Shown one piece after another: positions 55,008-62,862 of a stretch of DNA of 64,000 bases. This stretch comes from Aerococcus viridans (GTDB lineage Bacteria > Bacillota > Bacilli > Lactobacillales > Aerococcaceae): the NCBI RefSeq assembly GCF_002083135.2, contig NZ_NBTM02000001.1:682001-746000 (forward strand), given 5' to 3'. Position 1 is the first letter of the stretch. Each line of letters begins with the position of its first letter. Position numbers and translations under genes: made by a program. The notes beneath the pieces are model-generated. The model was not told the DNA's origin, made no database searches, and saw nothing but the letters and a program-made list of their open reading frames with translations.

Positions 55008-55429
55008 ATCATTAACCTCCGCTTTCGCCTAATCTTAATGTCTATCTCTATTATTTCACGCCTCAATTTCAGTTTCTTGCTTTGTGATTGATGAGATTCA
55101 ATATCACATTACAGTTATTATACCGAAATTTTCTTCAATGAGATAATTTTAGCTTCGCCAAGCTATCGTATTAGCATTTTTTTAAAGCCCTTACTAGTTT
55201 ATACATCATAAATCAGCAAAATACTGCAAATAATTTTTCAAAATCTGTGACCCCTTCCAAGTGGTTGAAATCAATGAAAATTAATGTGATATTTTAAGCA
55301 AATGGTCTTTAAATCTTCACAAAAGTCCTATAGAATGGAGACACTAGGTGAAACCACCTTTGGCGTATATCGCCATAAACATTCCCAATCTTCGAAATAT
55401 TAAAAATATAAATATAAAGGGTGCCTGAA
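55008..55429. other. divergent intergenic region upstream of the amylase and the secreted-protein gene
   Basis: About 420 bases. The plus strand has TATAGAAT at 55330-55337 as a candidate -10 for the secreted-protein gene, followed by two small hairpins, GGTGAAACCACC and GGCGTATATCGCC, in the leader. I found no cre-like CcpA site near the amylase. Confidence 0.5.
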
Positions 55430-56101
55430 ATGCGAAAACTATTAAAATGGGTTTTATTAGCATGCATCATGTTACTAGTTGGTAACCACGTTGAAGCGCG
55501 CGAATCCTCTACTAAACTAGGTAATGCTATTAACGAAACTTTGTCTGAAATAACTGCTTACAAGCAGTCCACAACAATCAAACAGGTAACATCTGAACCC
55601 GCAAACACTGAAACGGTTATGTCGACCCTTTCTTATGATAATGCTGATAACTTTTCTGGAACACTTATTCAAAAAGATCTTACTTCTGACAGTGATGATG
55701 CCATCTTACAAGTTGAAACACATGACGCCCAATCTACCTACAAGGAAAATGGCAGCGAATGGCAACAAAGTTTAACCAATGACTCTCACTTGGACCGTTT
55801 AAATGTCCTATCTCTTAGTCAAATCCATAGTATATTAACGACGCTTGATACGATTGGTGAATGGACCGGTTCTTTAAGTGACCAAACCGTTTCTTTCTCT
55901 GGGGAAAATGAGCCATTAACCAATTTATTGAATGGTATTGTGAGGGAGTCTTACAACAACGACGCTGTCCACCAAATTCAATTGGTGACTGACCGTTATA
56001 CGAATGAAATTAAATCAATCGAGTGGACCATTTCTGGGACTAGTCGTATCAACAATCAAACTTTGACAACTTCCGTCGAAGTGAAATTGTCACAATTATA
56101 A
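55430..56101 (+). CDS. secreted protein of unknown function
   Basis: 223 residues. A signal peptide (KLLKWVLLACIMLLVGNHVEA) with a likely cleavage site after VEA precedes a soluble, beta-rich and Ser/Thr-rich domain. A cysteine lies in the hydrophobic core of the signal, but not in a lipobox. The chain has the alternating strand pattern of LolA/LppX-like ligand-binding folds (for example ETVMSTLSYDNADNFSGTLI), but I do not claim membership. ATG 55430 follows AAAGGG. It is followed after 14 bases by a small two-helix membrane protein, so the pair probably forms one transcript. Confidence 0.8.
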   Translation: MRKLLKWVLLACIMLLVGNHVEARESSTKLGNAINETLSEITAYKQSTTIKQVTSEPANTETVMSTLSYDNADNFSGTLIQKDLTSDSDDAILQVETHDAQSTYKENGSEWQQSLTNDSHLDRLNVLSLSQIHSILTTLDTIGEWTGSLSDQTVSFSGENEPLTNLLNGIVRESYNNDAVHQIQLVTDRYTNEIKSIEWTISGTSRINNQTLTTSVEVKLSQL

Positions 56102-56115
56102 TTAAAGGAGCCTAT

Positions 56116-56307
56116 ATGAGCCGTTATTTAGTTGGAACCATCTTTGCCATCTTATGTATTTTAGTTAACATATATATTGTCTGGAAGGGGCAAACCCCTG
56201 AAGGTATGACTGCCGCCCAACAAGCCCGATTAAAGGTGGTCGGTGGCGTCTTATTACTCTTGGCCTTTGTTGCGCTCACATTTGGTGAAGCACTAGGACT
56301 TCAATAA
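56116..56307 (+). CDS. small two-helix membrane protein
   Basis: 63 residues with two hydrophobic helices (LVGTIFAILCILVNIYIVW and VVGGVLLLLAFVALTFGEAL) joined by a hydrophilic loop (KGQTPEGMTAAQQARLK). AAAGGAG lies seven bases before the ATG. Its function is unknown; being 14 bases behind the secreted protein suggests co-expression. The hydrophilic loop is conserved-looking, but I recognise no family. Confidence 0.75.
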   Translation: MSRYLVGTIFAILCILVNIYIVWKGQTPEGMTAAQQARLKVVGGVLLLLAFVALTFGEALGLQ

Positions 56308-56430
56308 GCAAAATGAATAACATTTTCCAAATAAACTATTTATTTGTTATTCTTATTGTATGCCGTGGAATATTATCTTTTAAATATTGAGTTGAGACTG
56401 GGACAATACAAATCTCAATTAACTAAATAA

Positions 56431-56471
56431 AGAGAGAAAAAAGATTTCGAAGTGAAATCTTTTTTCTCTCT
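56431..56471. terminator. bidirectional terminator
   Basis: AGAGAGAAAAAAGATTTC pairs perfectly with GAAATCTTTTTTCTCTCT (18 bp) around GAAGT. It serves the plus-strand pair on its left and the M16 peptidase on its right. A GAGACTGGGACAA motif just upstream (56394) resembles the ends of the repeat at 3062. Confidence 0.9.
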
Positions 56472-56485
56472 TTTAATTTTTTTGC

Positions 56486-59410
56486 TTAAATCGTACGTTT
56501 GTTGTTGAATGTTTGCGTTGAGTCGTCGATTTTTTGCTTGTTACCAAAAACGACTAAATTATCTGCGTCCAGTGCGATTTGGATTTGATCTTTAAAGGCA
56601 ACTAGATCCGCAACCTTGGTATCTAATGCTTGGCTTAATCGTTCATCTACCATATCTTTATTCATGCCCCTAAAGTGACGTGTCACCATCAAGTTATTCA
56701 CACTAGCTGGTGTTAGTGGATAATGGAAGGCGGTCATTGAACCAATAATAAGTTGGTCAAGGTCGTCTTGACTTAGTCCTGGATTGGCTAAGAAATCCGG
56801 TAGCTTATGATATACATCTACTGTCTTATCTACGTTCGGGTCCCGGTATGAATAGGTTGTGACGTCACCTGATGATGTTAGACTGATGCCCGCACCATAG
56901 GCACCACCTTTGGCACGAATATTTTCGTGTAAGTAGTCTTTAGATAAGATATTGGCGAAGACAACATAACGACCATTGTAGTCTTCAATTGGCACGCGAC
57001 CACCTACGGATACGTATTGGACGTTACCATTTGTTTGAATAGCTTCGTGGTAGTTGTTGCCCGCTAAATCAAACTCAACAGATACGGGTTCAACGCTATC
57101 CGTCTGGTCAGCTTGATCGATAAACTGATCAACTTGTTCAAGTAATGTGGCTTTATCCGCTGAATCTGCTGTTAAACTAACTGTCAACATGCGAGGATCC
57201 CAAATTTTGTCATTCACTTCAATCAATTTAGCAATAAAGTCATCTGCCTTGGTCGAGAAGTTTTCGATTAAGTCGGTCATGTGGTCATAGAATGATAGGC
57301 CTGAAATGACGTCTTCATACTTGGCTGCTTGTGAGTAGAATGACCGCAGTCTAGAAATGGCTACGCGGTGGCCAGCCCCTTCGTATGACTGACTCATATT
57401 GAATTTCACCCGTTGCAAGACATTTAAAATGCGGGCCTTATCAGAAAAGTCAGTGAATTTCATCGTATCTTGCAATAGTTCAAAACCACGAGCAGAATGG
57501 TCGCCAATTGCTGCAAATGATGACACTAAAACTGGCACATAATCATCTTTGGAACCTTCACGAATAAAGACTTTAGGTCGCATAGAAATTCCAGCAGTCG
57601 CCTTCATCATTTCAATGTCCATTTGACGATAATCATAATTTTCCGTGTCCAATAACCCTAATAAAATCGTTAGATAATTCACGTATGGCAAGTCTTCCGC
57701 TGTAATATGGTCTAATTTGTAAGCCATTTGTACATACCGAATGCCTGATGCGTCTTGTTCATGGAAAAGGACGGGCACCCCTTGTTGGCCGGTTAATGTT
57801 TCTTCAGCTATCGCTTGGGTTGTCCGCGGTACGTCAGAAATATCTAATTGCGGTAGGGCTTGACGAGCTTCTTCGGTATCCGGTGTGTCTTGGTAGACCC
57901 GCAGTGCTTGGTTTTCCTGAATTAATGCTTGAATGTCTTGGTCAGTCATTGCGGCTTTTTCAGCAGCTAACTTGGCTTCTAGTTGGTCGTCCTGTTCTTT
58001 GAATAAGCCAACTTTCGGTTGGTAAATACCGACTAAGCTGGCATCTGCCGCTAGCAAGTTGTCTTGAAGCCATTTTTCATAGAAGTCAGTGGCTAATTTC
58101 GCTCTTAAATCGTCGAAATATTTCGAAAAATGAAGGACTTCGGTCGGAGACATGCCATACCGCCATGCCATAGTCATTTGGATCTCATAGGTAATCCCCT
58201 TCATGGCACCGCCGGCTTGACGGGCTGCGAATTCGCGCGTATTGATGACCCCTTCGAGTAGGTCGCGGTTAATCCCGTTGGCTACTAGGTCAGTTAGGGT
58301 TTCATTGATTACAGCAAGGGCCTTGTCCTTGTTGGCTGGATTGAACTGTTTCAGGACTAGACCGAAATCTAGGTAGTAACCGTCTGACCCAATGGCTTCA
58401 ACTTCTTCCGCTAGCCCTGCTTCGATAAGGGCTTGGCGAATTGGTGCAGCTTCAGATTCAATTAAAGCGTCGCTTAAAATATTGGCCACGTAATTATTGG
58501 TCAAGTCTGTAGATGCGCCTACATGGGTCATGTAGGTAAGATAAGAATCATGTTCGGCTGTCTTGCGCTCATCAGCGTCATAAAAGGCCTGGTACTCGCT
58601 GTGGCCATTCTTTGTTTCTGGCAAGTCAAATAGAACTTGCTGGTCTTTTTTCAAGAATTCGCTGAAGAAATCGCCGTTGATTTGACTCAAAGTACGGTCG
58701 ATATCAATATCTCCGTAGACATAGGCTAAAGCATTGTCTGGACGATAGTGGTCGGCGTGGAATTGTTTAAAGTTTTCAAAGGTCAAGTCAGGAATGTCGT
58801 AAGGATAGCCACCTGATTCGTGGGCATAGGTCGAGCCTGGGTGCATATTTGCCGTAACATCTTGCATAATAATGCGCTCGGCATCTGAATAAGCTCCACG
58901 CATTTCATTGTAAACGACTCCGTTATAGACTATTGGCTCATCCTTGTCGAATAACTCTTTATGCCATCCTTCTTGGCGGAAAATATTTTCTTCACTGGTC
59001 ATTTTAGGGAAGAAAACGGCGTCTAAATAGACATCCGTTAGGTTATGGAAGTCTTCTTCATTCATAGATGACACTGGGTAAATGGTCATGTCTGAAAAAG
59101 TCATGGCATTTAGGAAGGTGTTCATTGACGTTTTCAACATGGTCATAAATGGATCTTTTGCTGGGTATTTACGTGACCCAGAAAGGACTGAATGTTCCAC
59201 GATATGGGCAACACCAGTTGAATCTTTTGGTGGTGTTTTAAAACCAATCCCAAATGAACGGTTTTGGTCGTCATTTTCAACCCAAATCACTTGGCCGCCA
59301 GATTTATCATGGGCAAAGGTGTGGACTTGGGCATTAGCATCTTGAATAAATTGACTGTCTACAAGGGTGAAACCATGCATTTGGTCCCCTGTGTTCAAGC
59401 TGGTTGTCAT
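56486..59410 (-). CDS. M16C-family zinc metallopeptidase
   Basis: 974-residue intracellular peptidase of the PreP/falcilysin type. The inverted zinc motif HxxEH is His69-Ile-Val-Glu72-His73, in VAHIVEHSVLSGSRKYPAKD, with the third ligand region in NGVVYNEMRGAYSDAE. The M16C-associated middle domain and an inactive second half form the clamshell that degrades peptides. Length is typical for the family. No signal peptide. Bacterial relatives are often annotated as insulinase-family proteins; a role in peptide turnover is inferred. Confidence 0.92.
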   Translation of the reverse strand: MTTSLNTGDQMHGFTLVDSQFIQDANAQVHTFAHDKSGGQVIWVENDDQNRSFGIGFKTPPKDSTGVAHIVEHSVLSGSRKYPAKDPFMTMLKTSMNTFLNAMTFSDMTIYPVSSMNEEDFHNLTDVYLDAVFFPKMTSEENIFRQEGWHKELFDKDEPIVYNGVVYNEMRGAYSDAERIIMQDVTANMHPGSTYAHESGGYPYDIPDLTFENFKQFHADHYRPDNALAYVYGDIDIDRTLSQINGDFFSEFLKKDQQVLFDLPETKNGHSEYQAFYDADERKTAEHDSYLTYMTHVGASTDLTNNYVANILSDALIESEAAPIRQALIEAGLAEEVEAIGSDGYYLDFGLVLKQFNPANKDKALAVINETLTDLVANGINRDLLEGVINTREFAARQAGGAMKGITYEIQMTMAWRYGMSPTEVLHFSKYFDDLRAKLATDFYEKWLQDNLLAADASLVGIYQPKVGLFKEQDDQLEAKLAAEKAAMTDQDIQALIQENQALRVYQDTPDTEEARQALPQLDISDVPRTTQAIAEETLTGQQGVPVLFHEQDASGIRYVQMAYKLDHITAEDLPYVNYLTILLGLLDTENYDYRQMDIEMMKATAGISMRPKVFIREGSKDDYVPVLVSSFAAIGDHSARGFELLQDTMKFTDFSDKARILNVLQRVKFNMSQSYEGAGHRVAISRLRSFYSQAAKYEDVISGLSFYDHMTDLIENFSTKADDFIAKLIEVNDKIWDPRMLTVSLTADSADKATLLEQVDQFIDQADQTDSVEPVSVEFDLAGNNYHEAIQTNGNVQYVSVGGRVPIEDYNGRYVVFANILSKDYLHENIRAKGGAYGAGISLTSSGDVTTYSYRDPNVDKTVDVYHKLPDFLANPGLSQDDLDQLIIGSMTAFHYPLTPASVNNLMVTRHFRGMNKDMVDERLSQALDTKVADLVAFKDQIQIALDADNLVVFGNKQKIDDSTQTFNNKRTI

Positions 59411-59496
59411 AGAATTATCTCCTTATCGGTCATTTTCTTGTTTCCTTCTATTCTAACAGTTTTTGCAGGACTTTATTAGTCAGACCGCTTATTTGC

Positions 59497-59502
59497 TATA
59501 AT
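59497..59502 (+). promoter_or_regulatory. promoter of the YlmD/PgeF-type gene
   Basis: TGCTATAAT, an extended -10 with a perfect TATAAT, 33 bases before the start codon. Confidence 0.6.
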
Positions 59503-59534
59503 AGAAATAAAACAACCAAGAAAGGATGACTTTT

Positions 59535-60299
59535 ATGAAGAGCCAATTCTATGACACACCAGAAAATATTACTGCCGGAACGACCTTAAAAGATCCCAAC
59601 CAAGCCCTTAACGGCAATTTGGCCTTACATACTGGAGAAAATCCGACGCAAGTTGTGGCAAATCGACAAACTTTAGCGGATGCATTACAGGTTGACGCCG
59701 ACCAGTTCGTTTTCGCTAATCAAACCCATTCCAAAAAAGCTTATCGTGTCAAAGCTTGGGACCGGGGACGCGGTAGTCTGTCGACTGAAGATGCGGTGGA
59801 TGATGTGGACGCCTTGTACACTTACGAAAGCGATGTGGTTGTTGGCGTCTTTACGGCAGATTGTGTACCTGTGATTTTTTATGACGAAGATATTGGTTTA
59901 ATCGGTGCCATCCATTCAGGCTGGAAAGGGACTGTTCAAGATATCGTGTCAGCCACTTTTGCACAAATCAAAAATGAAAACCCAGATATTTACATGGGTA
60001 ACATCAAAGTTATTCTCGGTCCTTCGATTGCACAGAAATCTTTTGAAGTGGACAAAGATGTTGCTGACCAATTCAAGGCGCTTGGTTATGCGGATGATTT
60101 TATTCAATGGGATGATGGTCACGGGAAGTATTTAGTGGATAATCAAGCAACGGTTGCAGAGCAATTAAAACGTGTTGGTATATTGGCAGACAATATTCGT
60201 TTGTCTGATCAAGATACTTTAGCAATGGTTGATGGTTTTTCATACCGCTTAGACAAAACACCTGGTAGACATTTCAACTTTATCACGAGAAAGGGATAG
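59535..60299 (+). CDS. pgeF: YlmD/PgeF family, purine nucleoside phosphorylase-like (polyphenol oxidase family)
   Basis: 254 residues. Family residues are seen: NQTHSKKAYRV with the first His, VGVFTADCVPVIFYDED with the Cys, and IGAIHSGWKGTVQDIV with the second His, which together form the metal/substrate site of the DUF152 or laccase-domain family. These enzymes were long called laccases; members are known to act on purine nucleosides or on a cell-wall precursor editing step (PgeF). ATG 59535 follows AAAGG; the ATG nine bases upstream lacks spacing. The usual neighbours sepF and ylmE are absent. Confidence 0.85.
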   Translation: MKSQFYDTPENITAGTTLKDPNQALNGNLALHTGENPTQVVANRQTLADALQVDADQFVFANQTHSKKAYRVKAWDRGRGSLSTEDAVDDVDALYTYESDVVVGVFTADCVPVIFYDEDIGLIGAIHSGWKGTVQDIVSATFAQIKNENPDIYMGNIKVILGPSIAQKSFEVDKDVADQFKALGYADDFIQWDDGHGKYLVDNQATVAEQLKRVGILADNIRLSDQDTLAMVDGFSYRLDKTPGRHFNFITRKG

Positions 60300-60358
60300 A
60301 AGTAGTATTTATACATTATGTAGTAAATTAGTAAGTTTTAAAGAGGTGTAGTAAATTT

Positions 60359-60541
60359 TCTAAGCCTTCGGCTTCTGCTTTTTCCTATCATTGCCTTAAA
60401 AGCAGTAGGACCGTCTTCAGTCTCGGTTTGAAGACTTGTCTGGCGACACAATCTGTAAGGCGTACACGCCAAACAGATTGTTGTGGGCCATCCCTCCTTT
60501 TTACTGCTAAGGCATGCTAGGAAAGCGTCAGCCTTAGCTTT
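60359..60541. ncRNA. candidate structured RNA or palindromic element
   Basis: A 180-bp region whose ends are complementary over several blocks: TTTCCTA and TAGGAAA, GCCTTA and TAAGGC, AGCAGTA and TACTGCT. Inside are two strong hairpins, GTCTTCA/TGAAGAC (60413-60435) and CACAATCTGT, GGCGT/ACGCC, ACAGATTG (60447-60480). No ORF runs through it. Extended helices with interrupted pairing and branched inner stems look like a stable RNA, but no promoter or terminator is convincing on either strand. A palindromic mobile repeat is the alternative. Confidence 0.45.
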
Positions 60542-60713
60542 GATATTACAGATCTCATGACTTGGAATTTCTCATTAAATAATAATCCATAAATAAGGAT
60601 TTTCAAGATTATTGAATATAAAATGTAGTCTTTGCTAAGCTTATTCAACTATGGTCTATAAAATAGTTTGTATTGCCAAAAATATTTCTATGTCTATTTT
60701 CAAATATGGGCAT

Positions 60714-60921
60714 TAAAAAACCAGCCGTTGGGAGGACGACTGGTTTTTTGTCATCTTTCGTTTTGGGAGGAGAAAGATTTATGAAGAAAAGTTTGGTTCT
60801 TTATTGGGTATGCTTATATAATAGGCGATAGCTTTGAAGATATTGTGAAGATTTCGTCAAAAATTGTGTTGTTTCTATGACTTTAAAAGTATAAAAGTTT
60901 AAACCTTTTTTCAAACAACAA
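60714..60921 (+). repeat. tandem repeat copy 1: hairpin, RBS and frameshifted small ORF
   Basis: Copy 1 of a unit of about 210 bases. It starts with a terminator-like hairpin (CCAGCCGT, loop TGGGAGG, ACGACTGG, then TTTTTT). A second hairpin follows, ATCTTTC (60753) with GAAAGAT (60772), that carries the ribosome-binding site GGGAGG in its loop. The unit then continues into a small ORF. Copy 2 begins 210 bases later. Confidence 0.8.
60781..60831 (+). pseudogene. small ORF copy 1, frameshifted
   Basis: From the ATG the frame reads MKKSLVLYWVCLYNRR and stops after 16 residues. Copy 2 has two extra A residues in the run after ATGAAG; restoring them here would give a 33-residue peptide nearly identical to copy 2 (KVWFFIGYAYIIGDSFED and on to a TGA at 60880). 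Loss of two A residues in a homopolymer most likely inactivated this copy, unless frameshifting is used. Confidence 0.55.
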
Positions 60922-60922
60922 T

Positions 60923-61093
60923 AAAAAAAAACAGCCGTTGGGAGGACGACTGGTCTACTTGTAATCTTTCGTTTTAGGAGGAGAAAGATTTATGAAGAAA
61001 AAAGTTTGGTTCTTTATTGGGTATGCTTATATAATAGGCGATACGTTTGAAGATATGGTGAACATCTCAATCCAAATTATGGTGTTTATATGA
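60923..61093 (+). repeat. tandem repeat copy 2: hairpin, RBS and intact small ORF
   Basis: Second copy of the unit. The first hairpin is retained (CAGCCGT/ACGACTG), but its T-run has been lost (GTCTACTT follows), so read-through into the ORF is expected. The second hairpin AATCTTTC (60963) with GAAAGATT (60983) has AGGAGG in its loop. Confidence 0.8.
60992..61093 (+). CDS. small protein, 33 residues, intact copy
   Basis: ATG at 60992 follows AGGAGGAGAAAGATTT, one of the strongest ribosome-binding sites in the window. The peptide begins MKKKVWFFIGYAYIIGDTFE and continues to a TGA at 61091, giving a basic N-terminus, a hydrophobic segment and a second hydrophobic half. Where the two copies differ, the changes are mostly conservative (Ser/Thr, Ile/Met, Leu/Val), which supports translation. 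I recognise no family. Membrane-active peptide, type I toxin-like peptide or leader peptide are possibilities, none shown. Confidence 0.5.
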   Translation: MKKKVWFFIGYAYIIGDTFEDMVNISIQIMVFI

Positions 61094-61130
61094 TGTTTTC
61101 TTTAGGAATAGTTTAAGGTAGTCGGTATGC

Positions 61131-61622
61131 CTAATCTGCTAGGGTTAGTCGGTGAATAATATCTGCATAATCTGGATATTGATTCAGTAAATCTGCTCGT
61201 TTGAATAGTTCAAAGTCATCGTATTCAAATCCTGGACTAACCATGCATGAGACTAGTGAATAGCTATCTGCGTCTTCAACTGTTGAGCCAAAAATAGTCC
61301 CCTTTGGTACGACTGCTTGAAGAACTTGCCCTTGTTCGACGTCTGTGCCTAAAGCGACTTGTTGATAGTCACCCTCTGCTGTAATCATGTGGACAGTTAG
61401 TGGGCTACCGTAGTGGTAGTACCACATTTCATCGGCTGTTAAACGGTGGAATCTTGATGGATTGTTGCTTGTTAGGAGAAAGTAGATACTGGTATATAGG
61501 GCACGTGGTTTTTGGCCTTTTAGCTGGGTGGTTTGGTCTGATTTCAATACTTGATAGAAGAAGCCGCCTTCTTCATGTCCTACCATCTTGTAGTGGTCGA
61601 TCCAAATTGATTTGTCTTTCAT
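61131..61622 (-). CDS. DUF985 cupin protein
   Basis: 163-residue single-domain cupin of the DUF985 (Cupin_5) type. The pattern EGGFFYQVLKS, SIYFLLTSNNPSRFHRLTADEMWYYHYGSPLTVHMI and VLQAVVPKGTIFGSTVED, with VSPGFEYDDFELF near the C-terminus, is typical. The function of the family is unresolved; it may bind small molecules or metals. ATG 61622 has GGAGG seven bases upstream. Single gene, converging on the tandem repeats. Confidence 0.88.
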   Translation of the reverse strand: MKDKSIWIDHYKMVGHEEGGFFYQVLKSDQTTQLKGQKPRALYTSIYFLLTSNNPSRFHRLTADEMWYYHYGSPLTVHMITAEGDYQQVALGTDVEQGQVLQAVVPKGTIFGSTVEDADSYSLVSCMVSPGFEYDDFELFKRADLLNQYPDYADIIHRLTLAD

Positions 61623-61760
61623 ATATTTCGCCTCCAAAATATTTGCTTTTCACCTTCAATAGTATCTATTCTCCCGGTATTTTGCACGATTTTTTTATGC
61701 CATTTGCGCCCACAATATTACGAATCCAATTAATACAATCCCGTACATGATTTGTCGATA

Positions 61761-61880
61761 TTGTGAAAAAATTATCAAAACACTTCTCTTTGTATAACTT
61801 ATAACTATTTAATGTCTTGTTTTTTAAACAATCGCTTCACGTTTGTGCTAGGCTACCATTATGAGAAATTTGACTATAAT
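61761..61880 (+). promoter_or_regulatory. formate/nitrite transporter promoter region with a Rex-like site
   Basis: TATAAT lies at 61875-61880, 30 bases before the start codon, without a good -35. At 61761-61778 is TTGTGAAAAAATTATCAA, about 14 of 18 positions matching the Rex operator. Redox control would suit a formate channel; this is inference. Confidence 0.4.
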
Positions 61881-61909
61881 ATTAAAAAAATATTGTAAGG
61901 AGACAAGCT

Positions 61910-62701
61910 ATGAGCGATATGAATATTTCGAATTTCATGAGTAAAATCGACGGTGCAGTTGCCAAGAAGGATGCCCTTTTTGACCAATCAAAAGTCCGAT
62001 ATTTGTTGCGGGCTATTTACGCGGGTATATTCTTAACCCTGCCAACCGCTATTGGTGTCTTGGTTTGGGATGCCATTGCTGTAGACTACACGTCTTTAGG
62101 TAAAATAAGCTACGCTTTGATATTTCCGCTAGGTTTAGCCATGATTATTTATTTGAACGGTGAGTTGGCTACTTCAAATATGATGTACCTTTTCGCAGGT
62201 GCGCATCGCCGGAAATTATCTTGGTCAAAAGCATTAACCATTATCTTTATTTGCACATGCATGAACCTACTAGGGGCTGCTATTGTTGGTATACTCATTG
62301 GGCATTCTAGTATCGCACATTATTTTAATGCTGATTCTGCGATCATGACCATGATTAATGCGAAATTGGATAAAGACATTTGGACCTTATTCATAGACGG
62401 GATTCTCGCAAATATCTTCGTCAATATCACCATTATGGGGCAGATGAAAATGAAGGATGATTCCGCCCGCTTGCTATTTATCGTAGCTGTTATTTTCCTT
62501 TTTGTTTATGGCGGATTTGAACATGTAATCGCGAATTTCTCGCTAATGAGTATCGCTTTCTTCTCAGGTAATGACATGGATATGATGGCCGTGTTGATTA
62601 ATTGGATCTTCGCCTTTATGGGCAATCTAGTAGGTGGCGGTGTTATCATGGGGCTAGGGTATAGCTTCCTAAATAGTGAAGAAACAGGATATCTCGACTA
62701 A
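61910..62701 (+). CDS. formate/nitrite transporter family channel
   Basis: 263-residue FNT-family protein (FocA/NirC-like) forming pentameric channels. Six hydrophobic helices are visible, with YLLRAIYAGIFLTLPTAIGV at the start, the NGELATSNMMYLFAG segment near the first gate and GFEHVIANF, containing the central histidine, before the last helix. Formate export fits a fermentative metabolism; no pflB is in the window to confirm it. ATG 61910 follows TAAGGAG. A bidirectional terminator follows. Confidence 0.88.
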   Translation: MSDMNISNFMSKIDGAVAKKDALFDQSKVRYLLRAIYAGIFLTLPTAIGVLVWDAIAVDYTSLGKISYALIFPLGLAMIIYLNGELATSNMMYLFAGAHRRKLSWSKALTIIFICTCMNLLGAAIVGILIGHSSIAHYFNADSAIMTMINAKLDKDIWTLFIDGILANIFVNITIMGQMKMKDDSARLLFIVAVIFLFVYGGFEHVIANFSLMSIAFFSGNDMDMMAVLINWIFAFMGNLVGGGVIMGLGYSFLNSEETGYLD

Positions 62702-62763
62702 GTCCAGATGATGAGTTATCCAGAAAAGTATAAAGAATACCGCGCGATTTACATAGAACATCC

Positions 62764-62822
62764 TAAAAAAATAATAGACCAAGGGTTGCATCTGCTTTGA
62801 TGTCTCCTTGGTCTATTTTTAT
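62764..62822. terminator. bidirectional terminator between the FNT gene and manA
   Basis: AATAGACCAAGG pairs perfectly with CCTTGGTCTATT, with T-runs on both strands. Confidence 0.85.
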
Positions 62823-62862
62823 GGTTCTTATTCGTTCAACAGGTTGAACAACCGCTAGCCAT

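Noticed and set aside
55008-55140. CcpA cre site before the alpha-amylase gene
   Set aside because: No stretch matched the cre consensus well enough.
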